DNA of 64,000 nucleotides from Pseudomonadota bacterium (GTDB lineage: Bacteria > Pseudomonadota > Gammaproteobacteria > Burkholderiales > JABEVD01): positions 1 through 64,000 of the forward strand of contig JAJZRS010000011.1 of assembly GCA_021802545.1 (NCBI GenBank), in the 5' to 3' direction. The notes under the pieces are model-generated. The model saw only the letters and a list, made by a program, of their open reading frames with translations. It searched no databases and was not told where the DNA came from. Positions 55,345 to 64,000 of this stretch are shown here, in pieces; the stretch's first letter is position 1, and every line of letters starts with the position of its first letter. A program made the position numbers and the translations under genes.

Positions 55345-56912
55345 TCTTTTGCGAGGAGTGACTGTCCAGTCATCTCGGGCGGCTGGGGAAGTCCCAGGAT
55401 GGCCAGCATGGTGGGCGCGATATCCTGGAGAGAACCTGTTTCCCTGACGCGGGAAGCATGATTGCCGACATAGAGGAAGGGCACCAGGTTGAGGGAATGC
55501 GCGGTATGCGGCTGATGCGTGACGGGGTCTTGCATCATTTCCGCATTGCCGTGGTCGGCCGTGATCAGCACTTCTCCGCCGATCGACTGCATGGCCTCGA
55601 CGACGCGTCCGATGCAGACATCCATCGCCTCCACGGCGCGTACCGCGGCTTCCAGATTCCCGGTATGTCCGACCATGTCGCCATTGGCGAAATTGCAGAT
55701 GATGGCCTGGTATGTCTTGCTCCTTATCGCATCCACCAGTTTGTCCGTCACTTCGAAAACGCTCATTTCGGGCTTGAGGTCGTAGGTCGCCACTTTCGGG
55801 GAAGGTACCAGGATCCTGTCTTCCAGCGGATAGGGATCCTCCCTGCCGCCATTGAGAAAATAGGTGACATGCGCGTATTTTTCGGTTTCCGCGATCCTGA
55901 GCTGCTTCAACCCATGATTGGACAGGTATTCCCCGAAGCAGTTCACGATGCGCTCCGGTGCAAAGGCTGTCGGAAGCGCAAATTCGTCGCCGTAGTGCGT
56001 CAGCATGACGAAATGGGTCTTGGGGAAGCTGCCCCGGACGAATCCATCGAATTTTTCCGAGGTCATGCAGCTCGTGATTTCACGTGCGCGGTCGGCGCGA
56101 TAGTTCATGAAGACGACGACATCGTTATCTTCCATTCTGACGGGTTGTTCGTCCGGTCCATGGATGGCTGTCGCATGCACGAATTCATCCGTTTCGCCGC
56201 GTGCGTAGGCGGCATCCAGGGCGTCCAGCGCGCTTGCGAAATGGTGCTCGGCGATGCCTTGCGTGACGAGTTCAAATGCGGACTTGACCCGCTCCCAGCG
56301 CTTGTCCCTGTCCATGGCGTAATAGCGGCCGATGATGGAAGCGATTTTTCCTTTGCCCAGCTGTTTGCATTTCTCCTCGAAAGCATGAATCGAGGCGGCT
56401 GCGCTTTTCGGCGGCGTGTCCCTTCCGTCCAGGAAGGCGTGCAGGTGGATTCTCTCTATGCCGGCTTTTGCAGCCATTTCCAGCATGGCGTGGATATGGG
56501 ATTCATGGCTGTGCACGCCTCCAGGGGAGAGCAGGCCCATGATGTGGAGCGCGCTGTTGTTCTTCAAAGCCTCACCGATTGCGCCTTGCAAAGCGGGGTT
56601 GGCAAAGAATTCGCCTTTTTCGATGGAAAGGTCGATGCGCGTCAGCTCCTGATAGACGATGCGCCCTGCGCCGATGTTGAGGTGACCGACCTCGGAATTG
56701 CCCATCTGAGCTTCCGGCAATCCGACCGAGGATTCGGATGCATGAATCGTGGTGTGCGGGTAGGCAGCGCGGAGTTTTTCCCAATTGGGTTTGTGCGCGA
56801 GCGCTACCGCGTTGTTTTCCTTGTCTTTCCTGCAGCCGATGCCATCCAGTATCAGGAGCAGGACGGGGGTTGCCGTGCCGTTCTGCGGAAGTTTCTTCGT
56901 TGGGCTCATCAT
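55341..56912 (-). CDS. gpmI: 2,3-Bisphosphoglycerate-independent phosphoglycerate mutase
   Basis: A 523-residue glycolytic enzyme that interconverts 2- and 3-phosphoglycerate with two manganese ions. The catalytic serine is in PEAQMGNSEVGHLNIGAGR; substrate parts include HAFLDGRDTPPKSA and FMNYRADRAREIT; metal ligands are in NFANGDMVGHTG and ITADHGNAEMM. It is the first gene of gpmI-envC-ctpA and divergent from the ArsR gene. Confidence 0.96.
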   Translation of the reverse strand: MMSPTKKLPQNGTATPVLLLILDGIGCRKDKENNAVALAHKPNWEKLRAAYPHTTIHASESSVGLPEAQMGNSEVGHLNIGAGRIVYQELTRIDLSIEKGEFFANPALQGAIGEALKNNSALHIMGLLSPGGVHSHESHIHAMLEMAAKAGIERIHLHAFLDGRDTPPKSAAASIHAFEEKCKQLGKGKIASIIGRYYAMDRDKRWERVKSAFELVTQGIAEHHFASALDALDAAYARGETDEFVHATAIHGPDEQPVRMEDNDVVVFMNYRADRAREITSCMTSEKFDGFVRGSFPKTHFVMLTHYGDEFALPTAFAPERIVNCFGEYLSNHGLKQLRIAETEKYAHVTYFLNGGREDPYPLEDRILVPSPKVATYDLKPEMSVFEVTDKLVDAIRSKTYQAIICNFANGDMVGHTGNLEAAVRAVEAMDVCIGRVVEAMQSIGGEVLITADHGNAEMMQDPVTHQPHTAHSLNLVPFLYVGNHASRVRETGSLQDIAPTMLAILGLPQPPEMTGQSLLAKE

Positions 56913-56979
56913 TTCTCTGGACGGTTCAAAATCTTTATTTTATTCTATTTCGTTGATCATACCTAGACGTGGGCATTTC

Positions 56980-57306
56980 ATGAAAAGCCAGATTGATTTC
57001 CTTCACGAAATGATGGGGCAGGACGAGATAATCGAGCAGGCTTCGCGTTCCATGAAGGCCATCTCCCATCCATTGCGGCTCAAGATACTGTGCATTCTTG
57101 GCGACAACGAAGTCAGCGTGCAGGATATCGTCGAGAGCGTAGGCACATCCCAGAGCAACATCTCCCAGCATCTTGCCATTTTGAGGGACAAGGGCGTCTT
57201 GAAAACGCGTAAGGATGCGAACAAGGTCTATTATCGAATTGGGGATGCCCGCGTTCTCCAGCTGATCAAGATGATGCGCGACGTATTCTGCAACACGGCG
57301 GCTTAG
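56980..57306 (+). CDS. ArsR-family regulator, probable persulfide sensor
   Basis: A 108-residue winged-helix protein: MKAISHPLRLKILCILGDNE, recognition helix VGTSQSNISQHLAILRDKGV, wing RKDANKVYYRIGD. It has cysteines at 38 (KILC) and 104 (DVFC), 66 residues apart, the same spacing as the paired cysteines of the sulfide/persulfide sensor SqrR (also BigR and YgaV). The metal-binding ELCVCDL motif of arsenic sensors is missing. The palindrome at 57340 and a rhodanese and glutaredoxin downstream fit this role. Confidence 0.82.
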   Translation: MKSQIDFLHEMMGQDEIIEQASRSMKAISHPLRLKILCILGDNEVSVQDIVESVGTSQSNISQHLAILRDKGVLKTRKDANKVYYRIGDARVLQLIKMMRDVFCNTAA

Positions 57307-57339
57307 GTCTGCAGGGCTGGGCCCTGTTGTCAGTCCCTG

Positions 57340-57361
57340 TATATTAGATTAAACTAATATA
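57340..57361. promoter_or_regulatory. AT-rich palindromic operator of the efflux operon
   Basis: TATATTAG and CTAATATA are exact inverted arms around ATTAAA, 21 bases before the efflux adaptor start. AT-rich 8+6+8 palindromes are typical ArsR/SqrR-family sites, so the adjacent ArsR protein is the likely ligand. Confidence 0.7.
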
Positions 57362-57381
57362 CCTATGAAAGGGGTGCTCGC

Positions 57382-58386
57382 TTGATCAAAGCCATTTTTC
57401 TGCTGCTTCTTGTGCCTTCCGTCTATGCGGCGGATGTCGTCCAGGTTCGCTATGTCGATGCGCCTCTGACCTATTCGGCGGAAGGGGTGGTCGAAGCGGC
57501 CAAGCAATCGACCGTTTCCGCCCAGATTTCGGGCAGGGTGGCTGCGGTCAATTTCGATGTCGGCGAGAAGGTGAAGAAAGGCCAGGTTCTGGTCAGGATC
57601 GACGCCACCGAAGTCGGCCAGACGCTCAATGAGCGCAGGGCCCAGCTCGCCGAAGCCCTGGCCTCGTTCGAGAATGCCAAATCCACCTACAATCGCACCC
57701 AGTATCTTTTCGAAAAGAAGTTCGTGAGCCAGGCTGCGCTCGACAAGGCCAGGGCTGAATTCGAGGCGGCCAAATCCAGGGTGGATGCGCGGCGCGCCAA
57801 TGTCGGCATTGCGGCCAATACGGAGAGCTATGCCACCGTGGTTGCCCCCTACAGCGGCGTCGTCTCGGTGCGCCATGTGGAAATCGGGGAAATGGCCTAT
57901 CCGGGCAAACCGTTGATGACGGGGTTCGACCCAAGGGAGCTGAGGCTCACGGTGAGCGTTCCTCAATACAGGCTCGAAGCCGTCAAGGCCAATCTGCAGG
58001 AAGGCGCGTGGATCATGCTTGGGAAAGGCCAAGCGCTCAGACCTTCCGCGGTCATGGTGCTGCCCGCCGCCAATCCGCTGACCCATACCACGCAGGTGAG
58101 ACTCGAATTTCCGTCCGATTCCATCGGGATTTACCCGGGCATGTTCGCGCGTGCAGAGTTTTCCGTTGGTCATGCCGAGAAACTCCTGATTCCGGCGTCC
58201 AGCGTGCTGAGGCGCAGCGAAGTCACCGCAGTTTATGTTTTGAACCAGTCAGGCAAGTACGAATTGCGCCAGGTGAGGCTCGGCGAGCCTTCGGGCAGCG
58301 AGATCGAAGTGCTCGCAGGCTTGTCTACAGGGGAAAAGATCGCGCTCGATCCGATCAAGGCGGGCATTACCAGAAGTGCCGAATGA
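57382..58386 (+). CDS. RND efflux periplasmic adaptor (membrane fusion protein)
   Basis: A 334-residue adaptor. It has a short signal peptide, the lipoyl halves (VVEAAKQSTVSAQISGRVAA and TVVAPYSGVVSVRHVEIGEM), a coiled coil (RRAQLAEALASFENAKSTYN), and a beta-barrel region. It bridges the inner-membrane pump to an outer-membrane channel, which is not in this operon. The start is TTG 57382, with AAGGGG upstream. The pump gene starts 1 base after its stop. Confidence 0.9.
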   Translation: MIKAIFLLLLVPSVYAADVVQVRYVDAPLTYSAEGVVEAAKQSTVSAQISGRVAAVNFDVGEKVKKGQVLVRIDATEVGQTLNERRAQLAEALASFENAKSTYNRTQYLFEKKFVSQAALDKARAEFEAAKSRVDARRANVGIAANTESYATVVAPYSGVVSVRHVEIGEMAYPGKPLMTGFDPRELRLTVSVPQYRLEAVKANLQEGAWIMLGKGQALRPSAVMVLPAANPLTHTTQVRLEFPSDSIGIYPGMFARAEFSVGHAEKLLIPASSVLRRSEVTAVYVLNQSGKYELRQVRLGEPSGSEIEVLAGLSTGEKIALDPIKAGITRSAE

Positions 58387-58387
58387 C

Positions 58388-61300
58388 ATGGGCATTTCCG
58401 GACGCATCAGCAAGTTCTTCCTGCATTCCCAACTGACACCGCTGATCGCGCTGGTCGCCGTGCTCCTCGGCCTTTTTGCGGTGATCGTGACGCCCCGCGA
58501 GGAAGACCCGCAGATCAACGTCACGATGGCGAACGTATTCATCCCCTTCCCGGGCGCATCCGCGCGAGACGTTGAGCATCTGGTGACGACGCCGGCCGAG
58601 CAAGTGCTTTCCCAGATCACCGGAATAGACCATATCTATTCGATTTCGAGGCCCGGTCTTGCCATTCTCACCGTCCAGTTCAAGGTCGGCGAGGACAGGA
58701 TACAGTCGCTCGTCAAGCTGTATGACACCATCAATTCTCATGCGGACTGGGTTTCCCCCTATCTTGGCGTGCAAAAGCCGATCATCAAGCCGATGGGCAT
58801 CGACGACGTCCCCATTCTGACGCTCACCCTGTGGACGAAGAACGAGAACGAAGGCGCCTTCGAACTCGAGCAGGTGGGACATGCGGCCGAAATCGAGTTG
58901 AAACGCATCCCCGGGGTCAAGGAAGTGAAGACCATAGGCGGACCGCAGCACATGATCAGGGTGCTGATGGATCCGGACAGGATGAATGCTTATCACCTTT
59001 CTGCGGAGGATCTGAGGAACGCGCTCCAGTTCGCCAATGCTTCCCAGCCTGCAGGAGATCTCACCCGTAACAACCGCGAAGTGCTGGTGCAGACAGGCAC
59101 TTTTCTCGCTTCCAGCGACGACGTGAGAAAACTGGTGGTCGGCGCCGCTGACGGCCGTCCGATCTTCATGAGCGACGTGGCCGACGTGGTCGACGGCCCG
59201 GATCAGCCCGAGCATTACGTCTGGATCGGGAAGCAGGGCGGGGAACATCCTGCGGTGACGCTGGCCATTTCCAAGAAGCCTGGGGAAAACGCAGTTGCGG
59301 TGGCGAGGGAATTGATTAAACGTGTCGGGCAGCTCAAGGGCAGCGTGATTCCGTCGAATATCGAGGTAACGGTGACGCGCGACTACGGCGTCACGGCAAA
59401 CGACAAGGCGTTGAAGCTGATCGAGAAGCTCATCTTTGCCACCACTTCCGTGGTGATACTGGTGTGGATCGCGCTCGGCAAAAGGGAGGCCGTGATCGTG
59501 GGAGTCGCGGTGATGCTCACCCTGCTGGCCACGCTTTTCGCATCCTGGGCATGGGGCTTCACATTGAACCGCGTCTCCCTGTTTGCGCTCATTTTTTCGA
59601 TCGGGATACTGGTCGACGATGCGATCGTGGTGGTCGAAAACATACACAGAAGGCGGGTGCTTTCGGATGCGCCCCTGTCCGAGATCATTCCCGAGGCGGT
59701 GGACGAAGTGGGGGGGCCGACCATCCTGGCCACCCTGACCGTCATTGCGGCATTGCTTCCCATGGCTTTCGTGACGGGGCTCATGGGGCCCTACATGAGC
59801 CCGATTCCGATCAATGCCAGCATCGGCATGCTGATATCCCTGGGCATCGCCTTCGTCGTGACGCCATGGCTCGCTTTCAGGCTGGCCGGCAAGCATACGC
59901 ATCAGCAGGATTCGGGACATGAAAAAGCAAGCGCATTCTTCACCCGCAAACTCATTCCCTTCTTGAAGCGGGAAGAAGGCTCGAAAAACAGGAAGCTCCT
60001 CTTCATCGGCATCGTCGTGCTCATTCTGCTCGCCGTGTCCCTGGCGGCCGTCAAGCTCGTCGTGCTCAAGATGCTCCCCTTCGACAACAAGTCCGAATTC
60101 CAGGTCGTGGTCGACATGCCCGTCGGCACTCCCCTGGAAGACACGGCCAAGGTGTTGCACGAGATCGGCGCCTATATCGCCAAGGTGCCTGACGTGACCG
60201 ATTACGAAGCCTATGCCGGCACGTCTTCCCCGATCAATTTCAACGGCCTCGTGCGTCAGTACTACCTGAGGGATGGTCCCGAATACGGCGACATCGAAGT
60301 CAATCTGGTCGACAAGCATGACCGCAGCAAGCAGAGCCACGAGATCGCAACAATGGTGATCGGGCCGATTGCAAAAATCGCCCAAAAATACGGCGCGAAG
60401 ACAAAGATCGTCGAAGTGCCGCCCGGGCCGCCTGTCATGTCGCCTCTGGTTGCCGAAGTGTACGGCCCGGACTACAACGGGCAGATTGCTGTTGCGAAGC
60501 GCATCAAGGCAGCCTTTTCCAGCACCCAGGACATCGTCGGCATAGACGACAGCGTCGATGCGGATGCGGACAAGATCACCATGAGGGTGCTGCAGAACAA
60601 GGCGGCATTGCGGGGAATCGCCCAGAAGGACATCGTCGAAGTGATGAGGATGGGGCTCTCAGGCGAGAGCGTGACCCCGGTGCATAGCCTGAATGCGAAA
60701 TACGAAATCCCGGTGATGGTAGGCTTTCCGGCCGACAGGAAGGGGAATCTCAACGACCTGCTGAAACTTGCAGTGCGCTCGAACAAGGGGGAGCTCGTCC
60801 CGCTTTCTGAACTCGTCGAAGTGATGCATGTGCCGCGAGAAAAAACGATCTACCACAAGGACCTGCTGCCCGTCGTCTACGTGGTCGGGGATATGACCGG
60901 GAAAATCGACAGCCCGCTTTACGGCATGTTCGACATCCGTTCGAAGATCAAGAACATGAAGCTGCCAGAAGGCGGCATGCTGAAGGAATACTTCATCCAT
61001 CAGCCCAAGGACCCTTATGCCAGCTATGCGGTGAAATGGGACGGCGAATGGCAGGTCACCTACGAGACGTTCAGGGACATGGGCATCGCCTACGGGGTGG
61101 GGCTCGTGCTCATCTATCTCCTGATCGTGGCCCAGTTCAGATCCTATCTCGTGCCGCTCGTCATCATGGCGCCGATCCCGCTCACCATCATCGGCGTGAT
61201 GCCCGGGCATGCGCTCCTTGGCGCGCAATTCACCGCGACATCGATGATCGGCATGATTGCGCTCGCCGGCATCATCGTCAGGAATTCGATATTGCTGGTC

Positions 61301-61591
61301 GATTTCGTCAATCTCCAGGTCGCCGAGGAGGTGGATTTCCAGGAAGCGGTGATCGCGGCGGCTGCGACGCGCGCCAAGCCCATCCTGCTCACAGGACTCG
61401 CAGCAATGATCGGCGCCTTTTTCATCATCGACGACCCGATTTTCAACGGGCTCGCCATTTCACTTATTTTCGGCATTCTGGTATCCACCATCCTCACGCT
61501 GGTCGTGATTCCGGTGCTGTATTACGCCCTGTCTTACAGGAATATCGACAAAGCAAGGAGCATTATTGATGAACACCAATCGAATCGTTAG
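58388..61591 (+). CDS. RND-family efflux pump
   Basis: A 1067-residue inner-membrane pump with the usual twelve helices and two large periplasmic loops. Visible signs are PREEDPQINVTMANVFIPFP near the start, FSIGILVDDAIVVVENIHRR in helix 4, and ALAGIIVRNSILLVDFVNLQ in helix 10. It is closer to the HAE-type than the CzcA-type pumps. Start ATG 58388 (MGISGRISKFF) was chosen over the GTG 12 bases upstream. The substrate is unknown; the location suggests sulfur-related stress. Confidence 0.92.
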   Translation: MGISGRISKFFLHSQLTPLIALVAVLLGLFAVIVTPREEDPQINVTMANVFIPFPGASARDVEHLVTTPAEQVLSQITGIDHIYSISRPGLAILTVQFKVGEDRIQSLVKLYDTINSHADWVSPYLGVQKPIIKPMGIDDVPILTLTLWTKNENEGAFELEQVGHAAEIELKRIPGVKEVKTIGGPQHMIRVLMDPDRMNAYHLSAEDLRNALQFANASQPAGDLTRNNREVLVQTGTFLASSDDVRKLVVGAADGRPIFMSDVADVVDGPDQPEHYVWIGKQGGEHPAVTLAISKKPGENAVAVARELIKRVGQLKGSVIPSNIEVTVTRDYGVTANDKALKLIEKLIFATTSVVILVWIALGKREAVIVGVAVMLTLLATLFASWAWGFTLNRVSLFALIFSIGILVDDAIVVVENIHRRRVLSDAPLSEIIPEAVDEVGGPTILATLTVIAALLPMAFVTGLMGPYMSPIPINASIGMLISLGIAFVVTPWLAFRLAGKHTHQQDSGHEKASAFFTRKLIPFLKREEGSKNRKLLFIGIVVLILLAVSLAAVKLVVLKMLPFDNKSEFQVVVDMPVGTPLEDTAKVLHEIGAYIAKVPDVTDYEAYAGTSSPINFNGLVRQYYLRDGPEYGDIEVNLVDKHDRSKQSHEIATMVIGPIAKIAQKYGAKTKIVEVPPGPPVMSPLVAEVYGPDYNGQIAVAKRIKAAFSSTQDIVGIDDSVDADADKITMRVLQNKAALRGIAQKDIVEVMRMGLSGESVTPVHSLNAKYEIPVMVGFPADRKGNLNDLLKLAVRSNKGELVPLSELVEVMHVPREKTIYHKDLLPVVYVVGDMTGKIDSPLYGMFDIRSKIKNMKLPEGGMLKEYFIHQPKDPYASYAVKWDGEWQVTYETFRDMGIAYGVGLVLIYLLIVAQFRSYLVPLVIMAPIPLTIIGVMPGHALLGAQFTATSMIGMIALAGIIVRNSILLVDFVNLQVAEEVDFQEAVIAAAATRAKPILLTGLAAMIGAFFIIDDPIFNGLAISLIFGILVSTILTLVVIPVLYYALSYRNIDKARSIIDEHQSNR

Positions 61592-61778
61592 AATTGTCGC
61601 CGGATTTTTCGTCATGACATCACTCGCACTGGGCGTGGAGGGCAGCCCCCTCTTCATGAACTCGAAATGGCTTTGGCTCACCGCATTCGTCGGACTCAAC
61701 CTGTTCCAGAGCGGCTTCACGCGATTCTGCCCCCTGGAGAACATCCTGAGGAAATTCGGCGTCAAGGACGCCTGTTGA
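61569..61778 (+). CDS. DUF2892 (YgaP membrane-domain) protein
   Basis: A 69-residue protein with two hydrophobic segments (IVRIVAGFFVMTSLALGV; WLWLTAFVGLNLFQSGFTRF) and FTRFCPLENILRKFGV. This is the DUF2892 domain, which in E. coli YgaP is fused to a rhodanese. Here the rhodanese is a separate gene 96 bases downstream. The ATG lies within the last codons of the pump gene (23-base overlap). Confidence 0.88.
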   Translation: MNTNRIVRIVAGFFVMTSLALGVEGSPLFMNSKWLWLTAFVGLNLFQSGFTRFCPLENILRKFGVKDAC

Positions 61779-61874
61779 GCGCAGGCATCGGCCCGATTCC
61801 GGTCGAGCTGATGAGCTGAGGAAGCGCTCACTCCGCTTGTCGAGGAAGTCAATATAAACTGAAGGAGCGAAACA

Positions 61875-62285
61875 TTGCATTTCATCACGAGTAATTTGCC
61901 TCTTTTCATCGCGGCCCTGGGAAGCGGGATCATGCTGCTTTGGCCCTACGCGAGGAAGCTTTTCGTCAATTTCCCGGAAATCGACACGGTCGAGGCGATC
62001 AACCTGATCAACCACCAGGATGCGGCGATCCTCGACGTCAGAGAGCATCACGAATATGCGGGCGGGCATCTTCCCAATGCGAAGCATATCCCTTCGGGGA
62101 AAGTGAGCGCGCGCATCGACGAAATCGAAGCCCTGAAAGACAAGCCCATCCTTGTTTACTGCAGGAGCGGCGCTAGATCGTCCAGCGTTTGTGTGTTATT
62201 GTCGAAAAGAGGTTTCGCCAAGGTCCACAACCTCAAGGGAGGGATACTCTCCTGGGAGGGCGCGAAACTACCGGTGGAGAAATGA
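61875..62285 (+). CDS. Membrane-anchored rhodanese
   Basis: A 136-residue sulfurtransferase with an N-terminal membrane segment (about 5-25) and a rhodanese domain: AILDVREHHEYAGGHLPNAK and the catalytic loop VYCRSGARSSSV with active Cys. It moves sulfane sulfur between thiols. TTG 61875 follows GAAGGAG. The next gene, glutaredoxin, overlaps by 4 bases. Confidence 0.92.
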   Translation: MHFITSNLPLFIAALGSGIMLLWPYARKLFVNFPEIDTVEAINLINHQDAAILDVREHHEYAGGHLPNAKHIPSGKVSARIDEIEALKDKPILVYCRSGARSSSVCVLLSKRGFAKVHNLKGGILSWEGAKLPVEK

Positions 62286-62539
62286 TGGCCAAGGTGAAAA
62301 TGTACTGCACGGCTGTCTGTCCCTACTGCGTCATGGCCGAACGCCTCCTGAAATCAAAAGGAGTGACCGAGATCGAAAAGATCAGGATCGACCTTGATTC
62401 AGCCAAACGAGCCGAAATGATGGAAAAAACCGGCAGGCGAACAGTTCCCCAGATTTACATCATGGATTATCATGTGGGCGGCTACGACGATCTCGCGGCG
62501 CTTGACCGCGCCGGAAAACTGAATGAACTGTTAAATTAG
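62282..62539 (+). CDS. grxC: Glutaredoxin 3-like protein
   Basis: An 85-residue dithiol glutaredoxin: KMYCTAVCPYCVMAERLLKS with active site CPYC, the cis-proline TVPQIYI and the glutathione-binding GGYDDLAALD. It reduces disulfides or persulfides using glutathione. It overlaps the rhodanese gene by ATGA, and secB follows 8 bases later, the common grxC-secB order. Confidence 0.94.
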   Translation: MMAKVKMYCTAVCPYCVMAERLLKSKGVTEIEKIRIDLDSAKRAEMMEKTGRRTVPQIYIMDYHVGGYDDLAALDRAGKLNELLN

Positions 62540-62547
62540 GAAAATTG

Positions 62548-63000
62548 ATGAGCGAAGAAAACACCCCCGTTTTTGCGATCGAAAAGATTTACGTCAAGGA
62601 TCTTTCCCTCGAAATCCCCCATGCACCCCAGATTTTCCTCGAGCGCGAAACGCCCCAGATCGACGTCCAGCTCCACACGGAAGGCAAACCCATCGATGAG
62701 GGCATTTTTGAGGCTGTTCTCACCGTCACGGTGACCGCGAAATTTGCCGAGAAGACGCTCTTTTTGGTCGAGTGTGCCCATGCAGGCATTTTCCGCATCG
62801 AGAATGTGCCCCAAGGCGACATCGAACCGATTCTCGGCATCACCTGCCCCAATATTCTCTTCCCCTATGCGCGCGAAGCCGTATCCGACGTGATCACGCG
62901 CGCAGGTTTCCTGCCTGTGATCCTGAGCCCGATGAGCTTCGAGGCGCTTTACCAGCAGCGCCAGCAGGCGCTCGCCGAGCAAGAGCAAAAAGCGCATTGA
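62548..63000 (+). CDS. secB: Protein-export chaperone SecB
   Basis: A 150-residue tetrameric chaperone that keeps precursors unfolded and delivers them to SecA. Typical parts are FAIEKIYVKDLSLEIPHAPQ, VECAHAGIFRIENVP and TCPNILFPYAREAVSDVITR. Start ATG 62548. It lies between grxC and a secreted SH3-like gene with gpsA beyond; grxC-secB-gpsA is a conserved order. Confidence 0.96.
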   Translation: MSEENTPVFAIEKIYVKDLSLEIPHAPQIFLERETPQIDVQLHTEGKPIDEGIFEAVLTVTVTAKFAEKTLFLVECAHAGIFRIENVPQGDIEPILGITCPNILFPYAREAVSDVITRAGFLPVILSPMSFEALYQQRQQALAEQEQKAH

Positions 63001-63002
63001 TA

Positions 63003-63512
63003 ATGAAGCGGCTCGTTCTCCTGCTGCTCATCGGGTCCTGCGGCATGGCGCACGCCGCGGACTTCGTTTCGGTCGGGGATCAGCCAGCTGTGCTTTTCGA
63101 CGCGCCTTCCATGAAAGCGAACAAGCTCTTCGTCCTGAGTCCGCATTTTCCGCTGCAGGCGGTCGTGACGCTTGAGCACTGGGTCAAGGTCAAAGACCAG
63201 AAGGGCAAGCTGTTCTGGGTGGAAAAATCCAGCCTGGGCGCAAGCCATTACGTGATGGTTTCAGCCCCTGTCGCGGATGTGAGGCAATCGGCGTCCGACG
63301 ACGCTCCGCTCGTTTTCCAGGCGAAGCAGGGCGTATTGCTCGAAGTTCCCCCCCCACCGCCACCACAGCCTGTGTCTCAGTCTCAGCCGGTAGCGCAGTC
63401 TCAGCCTGTGGCGCAGTCGCCAGCTTCCCCGCCCGTGGCTGAATGGCTGGCTGTCAAACACCAGGACGGGCAAAGCGGATTCGTGAAGGCAAGCCAGGTC
63501 TGGGGCGGATGA
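63003..63512 (+). CDS. Secreted bacterial SH3-like protein
   Basis: A 169-residue protein with a signal peptide (about 1-19, ending AHAA), two SH3-like repeats (FVSVGDQPAVLFDAPSMKAN and VMVSAPVADVRQSASDDA), then a proline run and a VAQSQP repeat region. A short third strand set (WLAVKHQDGQSGFVKASQVW) ends it. It is probably periplasmic and cell-wall or protein binding. It starts 2 bases after secB and overlaps gpsA by ATGA. Confidence 0.8.
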   Translation: MKRLVLLLLIGSCGMAHAADFVSVGDQPAVLFDAPSMKANKLFVLSPHFPLQAVVTLEHWVKVKDQKGKLFWVEKSSLGASHYVMVSAPVADVRQSASDDAPLVFQAKQGVLLEVPPPPPPQPVSQSQPVAQSQPVAQSPASPPVAEWLAVKHQDGQSGFVKASQVWGG

Positions 63513-64000
63513 AGATTGCCATTTTCGGGGCGGGCGCCTGGGGGACGGCGCTCGCCATCGGCTTGTCCAGGCAGCATGCGGTGGTCCTCTGGGTGAGGGA
63601 TCCGGTCCAATATCGCGAGATGGCATCAACCCGGATCAACAGGCGCCATCTCGATGACATTCGCCTGCCTGAAAGCATACAATTCACGAACGACCCCACC
63701 GAGACGCTCAATGGGGCGGATCTTGCGATCATCGCCGTGCCCATGTCAGGGCTGAGGCAGACTTTCAGGATGATCGCCGCGTCCAACAGCAAGGTTCCCG
63801 TCATCTGGGTTTCGAAAGGCTTCGAGGCCGGAACCGCCAAACTTCCCCATCAGGTTGCCCTTGAAGAGTACGACGAAATCGCCCCGATCGGCACGCTTTC
63901 CGGCCCGAGTTTCGCAATGGAGGTCGCAAGAGGACTGCCCGTTGCCCTCACCCTGGCATCCAAAGATGCCGATTTTGCATCGAGAACGGCAGCAGCCCTG
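63509..64000 (+). CDS. gpsA: Glycerol-3-phosphate dehydrogenase [NAD(P)+], 5' part
   Basis: The frame runs off the window after 164 residues. KIAIFGAGAWGTALAIGLSR is the nucleotide loop, followed by INRRHLDDIRLPESI, VSKGFEAGT and LSGPSFAMEVARGLP, all GpsA hallmarks. It makes glycerol-3-phosphate for phospholipids. The ATG overlaps the previous stop. Confidence 0.95.
   Translation, partial: MKIAIFGAGAWGTALAIGLSRQHAVVLWVRDPVQYREMASTRINRRHLDDIRLPESIQFTNDPTETLNGADLAIIAVPMSGLRQTFRMIAASNSKVPVIWVSKGFEAGTAKLPHQVALEEYDEIAPIGTLSGPSFAMEVARGLPVALTLASKDADFASRTAAAL

Noticed and set aside
53010-56966. Long rightward frames opposite ctpA and gpmI
   Set aside because: They are antisense to well-recognised genes and encode low-quality, motif-free sequences.
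56980-57306. ArsR protein as an arsenic or heavy-metal sensor
   Set aside because: The metal-binding motif of classical ArsR is absent, and the two cysteines and neighbours fit persulfide sensing better.
58367-60385. Long leftward open frame opposite the RND pump (about 670 codons)
   Set aside because: It mirrors a clear RND pump on the other strand and its translation has no family motifs; long antisense frames are expected in GC-rich coding DNA.

Overview
The window looks like a betaproteobacterial chromosome, most like the Nitrosomonadales (Gallionellaceae or Sulfuricellaceae-type autotrophs). This rests on gene content and order only: an aroQ-accB-accC-prmA-zinc ribbon/DUF3426 run, a solitary BtuM-type B12 transporter, ornithine-lipid genes, and a three-subunit 2-oxoacid:ferredoxin oxidoreductase. 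No rRNA gene is present to confirm the taxon.

Positions 1-3000 are accessory DNA: a spare IHF-beta gene, two small XRE-type regulators around a repeat-rich control region, a PD-(D/E)XK/DUF5655-type protein and two small unknown genes. Positions 3400-15003 form a cobalamin module. A B12 riboswitch precedes btuB and btuM, and these are followed by ten tightly overlapping genes (cobO, cobB, bluB, cbiB, cobD, cobQ, cobU, cobT, cobC, cobS). Together they cover uptake, corrinoid adenosylation, a,c-diamide formation, aminopropanol arm and nucleotide loop assembly. No corrin-ring genes are seen, so the module suits corrinoid salvage or the late pathway.

Positions 15004-24410 are again mobile-type DNA. 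They hold small unknown genes, palindromic operator-like sites, a membrane-anchored double-AAA+ ATPase with a small membrane partner and a divergent XRE regulator, and about 1.35 kb of hairpin-dense non-coding sequence ending in a strong terminator (a candidate large structured RNA). They end with a large serine recombinase whose last 21 codons lie antisense inside an intact tRNA-Arg(CCG). A truncated second copy of the tRNA 5' half, with its promoter, follows. The B12 module is therefore sandwiched between mobile-type regions and may ride on an island at tRNA-Arg.

Positions 24500-64000 are housekeeping chromosome: cytochrome c, apaH, an olsB/olsA pair, a PfkB sugar kinase, a 2Fe-2S reductase, an SDR protein, fxsA, cutA, dsbD, a TlpA-like protein, aroQ, accBC, prmA, psiE-like, and a tandem glycine riboswitch driving gcvT-gcvH-gcvP. 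Next come a frameshifted CorA/MgtE-N pseudogene, an aldo/keto reductase, a methyltransferase, a Nudix hydrolase, an orphan flagellin-like gene, the porGAB-plus-flavoprotein operon, moeB/thiF, ctpA, envC and gpmI.

The right end (56980-62539) has an ArsR-family regulator with the two cysteines and spacing of persulfide sensors (SqrR/BigR/YgaV type). It is followed by a palindromic operator and a co-directional RND efflux, DUF2892, rhodanese and glutaredoxin gene set, then secB, an SH3-like protein and the start of gpsA.
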